A stretch of 9,357 nucleotides of DNA from Candidatus Omnitrophota bacterium (lineage in GTDB: Bacteria; Omnitrophota; Gorgyraeia; Zapsychrales; Fredricksoniimonadaceae). This document shows positions 7,266-9,357 of this stretch, one piece after another; positions within the stretch are counted from its first letter, which is position 1, and each line of letters begins with the position of its first letter. Made by a program: the position numbers and the translations under genes. The notes beneath the pieces are model-generated. The model searched no databases and was not told the origin of the DNA. It worked only from the letters and a program-made list of their open reading frames with translations. The stretch lies in assembly GCA_016789035.1 (NCBI GenBank), contig JAEUSC010000274.1:1-9357 (forward strand), in the 5' to 3' direction.

Positions 7266-7999
7266 TTCCGTGTCTTGATGTCAAAGACGGACGCGTGGTC
7301 AAAGGCGTCAATTTTATTTCGTTGAAAGATGCGGGAGATCCGGTGACCGTTGCTAGGGCCTACGATGCGCATGAGGCCGATGAGATTGTTTTTCTTGATA
7401 TTACAGCGAGTCATGAAAAACGGGGAATTTTATTAGATATTGTGCGGCAAACCGCTGAGCAGGTATTTATGCCGCTGACCGTTGGCGGCGGAATCAGTAA
7501 AGTGGAGGATATCCGGGAGTTGCTTAACGCCGGTGCCGATAAAGTATCCATCAATACGGCCGCTGTCAAAAATCCACAATTGATTTCGGATGGCGCCGCA
7601 ATGTTTGGCAGCCAGTGCATTGTGGTAGCCATTGACGCCAAGAAAGTCGGCCAAGGTTGGCAGGTCTTTACGCACGGGGGGCGAAATGCGACGGGCCTGA
7701 ATGCGGTCCAATGGGCCAAAAAAGTCGAATCGCTTGGCGCCGGAGAAATTTTATTGACGAGTATGGATGCCGATGGAACCAAGGATGGTTATGATATTGC
7801 GCTGACCAAGGCTATTTGTGAGTCAGTCAATATTCCGGTCATCGCCTCCGGAGGTGCAGGAAAGAGGGAAGATTTTTATCGGGTCTTAACAGAAACAACG
7901 GCGGATGCGGCGTTGGCGGCGTCTGTATTTCATTACGGGGAAATTCCAATTCCAGAAGTTAAACTATATCTCAAATCAAAGAAAGTGAATGTCCGATGA
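7247..7999 (+). CDS. hisF: Imidazole glycerol phosphate synthase, cyclase subunit HisF
   Basis: A (beta/alpha)8-barrel lyase that uses ammonia from HisH to convert PRFAR into imidazole glycerol phosphate and AICAR, the latter feeding purine synthesis. The product is 250 residues, full length. Features seen are [17 protein letters not shown] with catalytic D11, [17 protein letters not shown], the second catalytic acid D130 in [22 protein letters not shown], and VIASGGAG for phosphate binding. The start is ATG 7247 inside hisA, with GAGG (7233-7236) as a plausible ribosome binding site 10 nt upstream. The 19-nt overlap with hisA and the ATGA overlap with hisI indicate coupled translation. Both barrel acids and both phosphate motifs are intact. 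Confidence 0.97.
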   Translation: MLNKRIIPCLDVKDGRVVKGVNFISLKDAGDPVTVARAYDAHEADEIVFLDITASHEKRGILLDIVRQTAEQVFMPLTVGGGISKVEDIRELLNAGADKVSINTAAVKNPQLISDGAAMFGSQCIVVAIDAKKVGQGWQVFTHGGRNATGLNAVQWAKKVESLGAGEILLTSMDADGTKDGYDIALTKAICESVNIPVIASGGAGKREDFYRVLTETTADAALAASVFHYGEIPIPEVKLYLKSKKVNVR

Positions 8000-8358
8000 G
8001 TGCAACACCAGAGGCAGAAACCATTCAAATCACCGCAGCGAATCTAGAAAAATTAAAATTTAATAGTGATGGGTTAATTCCGGCCATTGTGCAGGATGTG
8101 AATAACAAAGAAGTTTTGATGATGGCCTATATGAATATCGATTCTCTTCGCGAAACAATCAAGGTTGGGAAAACGTGTTTTTGGTCGCGTTCGCGAAAAT
8201 CGTATTGGGTTAAAGGAGAAACGTCCGGCCATTTTCAGTTTGTCAAAGAGATTTTTTATGACTGTGATTGTGATACTTTGCTTATCACTGTTGAGCAAGT
8301 AGGCGCCGCGTGCCATACCAATAAGCGCAGTTGTTTCTATCGAGAAATTACTAAATAA
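7996..8358 (+). CDS. hisI: Phosphoribosyl-AMP cyclohydrolase (monofunctional HisI)
   Basis: Metal-dependent hydrolase that opens the adenine ring of phosphoribosyl-AMP, the third pathway step. It has 120 residues and lacks the HisE pyrophosphohydrolase domain fused to it in E. coli. Family motifs are [47 protein letters not shown] (D89-D93 with zinc ligand C90), and [10 protein letters not shown] with zinc ligands C106 and C113. The DCDxD spacer residue is cysteine (C92), which is unusual but leaves the standard ligands in place. The first 15 or so residues are poorly conserved and the start is fixed mainly by the ATGA overlap with hisF. trpE begins 24 nt downstream. A separate hisE gene is expected outside the window. 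Confidence 0.95.
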   Translation: MSATPEAETIQITAANLEKLKFNSDGLIPAIVQDVNNKEVLMMAYMNIDSLRETIKVGKTCFWSRSRKSYWVKGETSGHFQFVKEIFYDCDCDTLLITVEQVGAACHTNKRSCFYREITK

Positions 8359-8382
8359 TGTAGTTAATAGAATAGCTGTTTT

Positions 8383-9357
8383 ATGAATCAATTATCGCAA
8401 GACGAGTTTCTAAAATTATCTCAGAAGGGAAATCTGGTTCCTGTTTATAAGGAAATTTTGGGCGACATGCAAACGCCTGTCTCGGCTTATTTGCGGTTAT
8501 CAAAAGGTTCAAAATATTCATTTTTATTGGAGTCCGTTGAGGGGCAGGAAAAGGTGGCTCGATATTCGTTTATTGCCCGGTCTCCAGAATTAATCGTCAA
8601 GAGTAAGGGCAGTGAGGCGCAGATTCTGCGCATGGTCAAAGATCGGATCTCCAAGGAAGACAGGATTATTAAGGACTCACCGCTTTCTATCATTAGAGAA
8701 CTTATGTCGCAGTATAAATTCGTGGCTGTCCCGCAGCTTCCGGTCTTATGCGGAGGCATGGTGGGTTTTTTAAGCTATGACAGTGTTCGGTTTTTTGAAC
8801 GCATTCCCCAGAAAGCCAAAGACGCCTTAAACATTGCGGATATGATTTTTGTGATGGCCAAAGAGCTGGTGATTTTTGATCATTTGCATCATAAAATCAA
8901 AATTGTGAGTTGTGTAGATGTTGCAGAGCGGTCTTCCCAGCAGGCTAAGATCCGAAAATATAGGGCTGCAATGCGGCAGATTGAAGGAATTATCAAAGAA
9001 TTGTCCGTTTTACCTGTACAGAAAATATCGTCCCTATCTGCGAAGAAGAAAATTAAGATTACCTCGAATCTTTCTCAATCTGATTTTACAGCCATGGTCA
9101 ACAAAGGAAAGAAAGAGATCAAGGAGGGGGAGATTATCCAGATCGTTCTGTCCCAAAGATTTGAGGTTGACATTTCGACAGATTCCTTTAATATCTACAG
9201 AACTTTGCGGGCCGTTAACCCTTCTCCGTACATGTTTTACCTGAAGTTTGATGACCTGCACTTGGTTGGTTCCTCGCCGGAAATGCTCGTGCGCTGTGAA
9301 CATGGTTTGGTTGAAACCAGGCCTATCGCCGGTACCCGTCCGCGCGGTCAGAACGAT
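8383..9357 (+). CDS. trpE: Anthranilate synthase component I, 3'-truncated by the window edge
   Basis: Converts chorismate to anthranilate, using ammonia from the TrpG glutaminase, as the first committed step of tryptophan synthesis. The frame opens at ATG 8383, the first start after an in-frame TAG at 8368, and stays open to the last base: 325 codons, about two thirds of a typical TrpE of about 500 residues. Visible parts are the N-terminal LLES tryptophan-feedback motif (residues 48-51), CGGMVGFLSYDSVRFFE, EIIQIVLSQRFE, NPSPYMFYL (from residue 279), GSSPEML and ETRPIAGTRPRG. LLES and NPSPYM both belong to the allosteric tryptophan pocket and favour TrpE over PabB. The catalytic C-terminal end lies outside the window. 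No Shine-Dalgarno sequence is evident in the 24 nt after hisI, so coupling to the his operon is likely. No attenuator or leader peptide is visible. Confidence 0.94.
   Translation, partial: MNQLSQDEFLKLSQKGNLVPVYKEILGDMQTPVSAYLRLSKGSKYSFLLESVEGQEKVARYSFIARSPELIVKSKGSEAQILRMVKDRISKEDRIIKDSPLSIIRELMSQYKFVAVPQLPVLCGGMVGFLSYDSVRFFERIPQKAKDALNIADMIFVMAKELVIFDHLHHKIKIVSCVDVAERSSQQAKIRKYRAAMRQIEGIIKELSVLPVQKISSLSAKKKIKITSNLSQSDFTAMVNKGKKEIKEGEIIQIVLSQRFEVDISTDSFNIYRTLRAVNPSPYMFYLKFDDLHLVGSSPEMLVRCEHGLVETRPIAGTRPRGQND

Noticed and set aside
7411..7782. 123-codon minus-strand frame opposite hisF
   Set aside because: It lies entirely antisense to intact, conserved HisF and has no family resemblance; it is a by-product of the sense codons.
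8918..9244. 108-codon plus-strand frame inside trpE
   Set aside because: It is arginine- and leucine-rich out-of-frame translation of trpE, whose own frame is uninterrupted from 8383 to the window end.

Overview
The window is one dense, co-directional (+ strand) run of ten protein-coding genes: recA (5' end cut off), recX, alaS, hisD, hisB, hisH, hisA, hisF, hisI and trpE (3' end cut off). No RNA gene, CRISPR array, complete mobile element, opposite-strand gene or convincing terminator is visible. The widest gap between genes is 78 nt (hisB-hisH), so no stretch over 300 bases lacks a gene.

The source is a Gram-negative-type bacterium of moderate GC content. Bacterial RecA, RecX and AlaRS rule out archaea. 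The compact his-trp layout, the cysteine-containing AlaRS insert and several non-standard residues in HisB and HisD suggest an uncultured lineage, possibly the Omnitrophota/PVC neighbourhood. That placement is an impression from gene order and protein style, not a database result.

Layout: bases 1-1333 encode recombination (RecA and its modulator RecX). Bases 1330-3960 encode alanyl-tRNA synthetase. Bases 3957-8358 encode histidine biosynthesis: HisH plus HisF (imidazole glycerol phosphate synthase), HisA (isomerase), HisI (PRA-CH), HisB (dehydratase) and HisD (last two oxidations). From 8383 the first tryptophan enzyme, anthranilate synthase component I, begins. hisG, hisE, hisC and a histidinol-phosphatase are absent from the window and must lie elsewhere. 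Four junctions (recX/alaS, alaS/hisD, hisH/hisA, hisF/hisI) are ATGA overlaps and hisA/hisF overlap by 19 nt, which implies translational coupling and probably one long transcript linking recA to amino-acid synthesis.

I do not see an undescribed system here; most of the window is conserved housekeeping sequence. The best leads are: (1) the hisB-hisH spacer, which is flanked by TAAAT direct repeats, interrupts an otherwise abutting junction and encodes a short GIY-YIG-like peptide start; (2) HisB, where one of the expected metal-binding histidines is replaced; (3) HisD, which lacks about 18 residues between its zinc-site and catalytic motifs.
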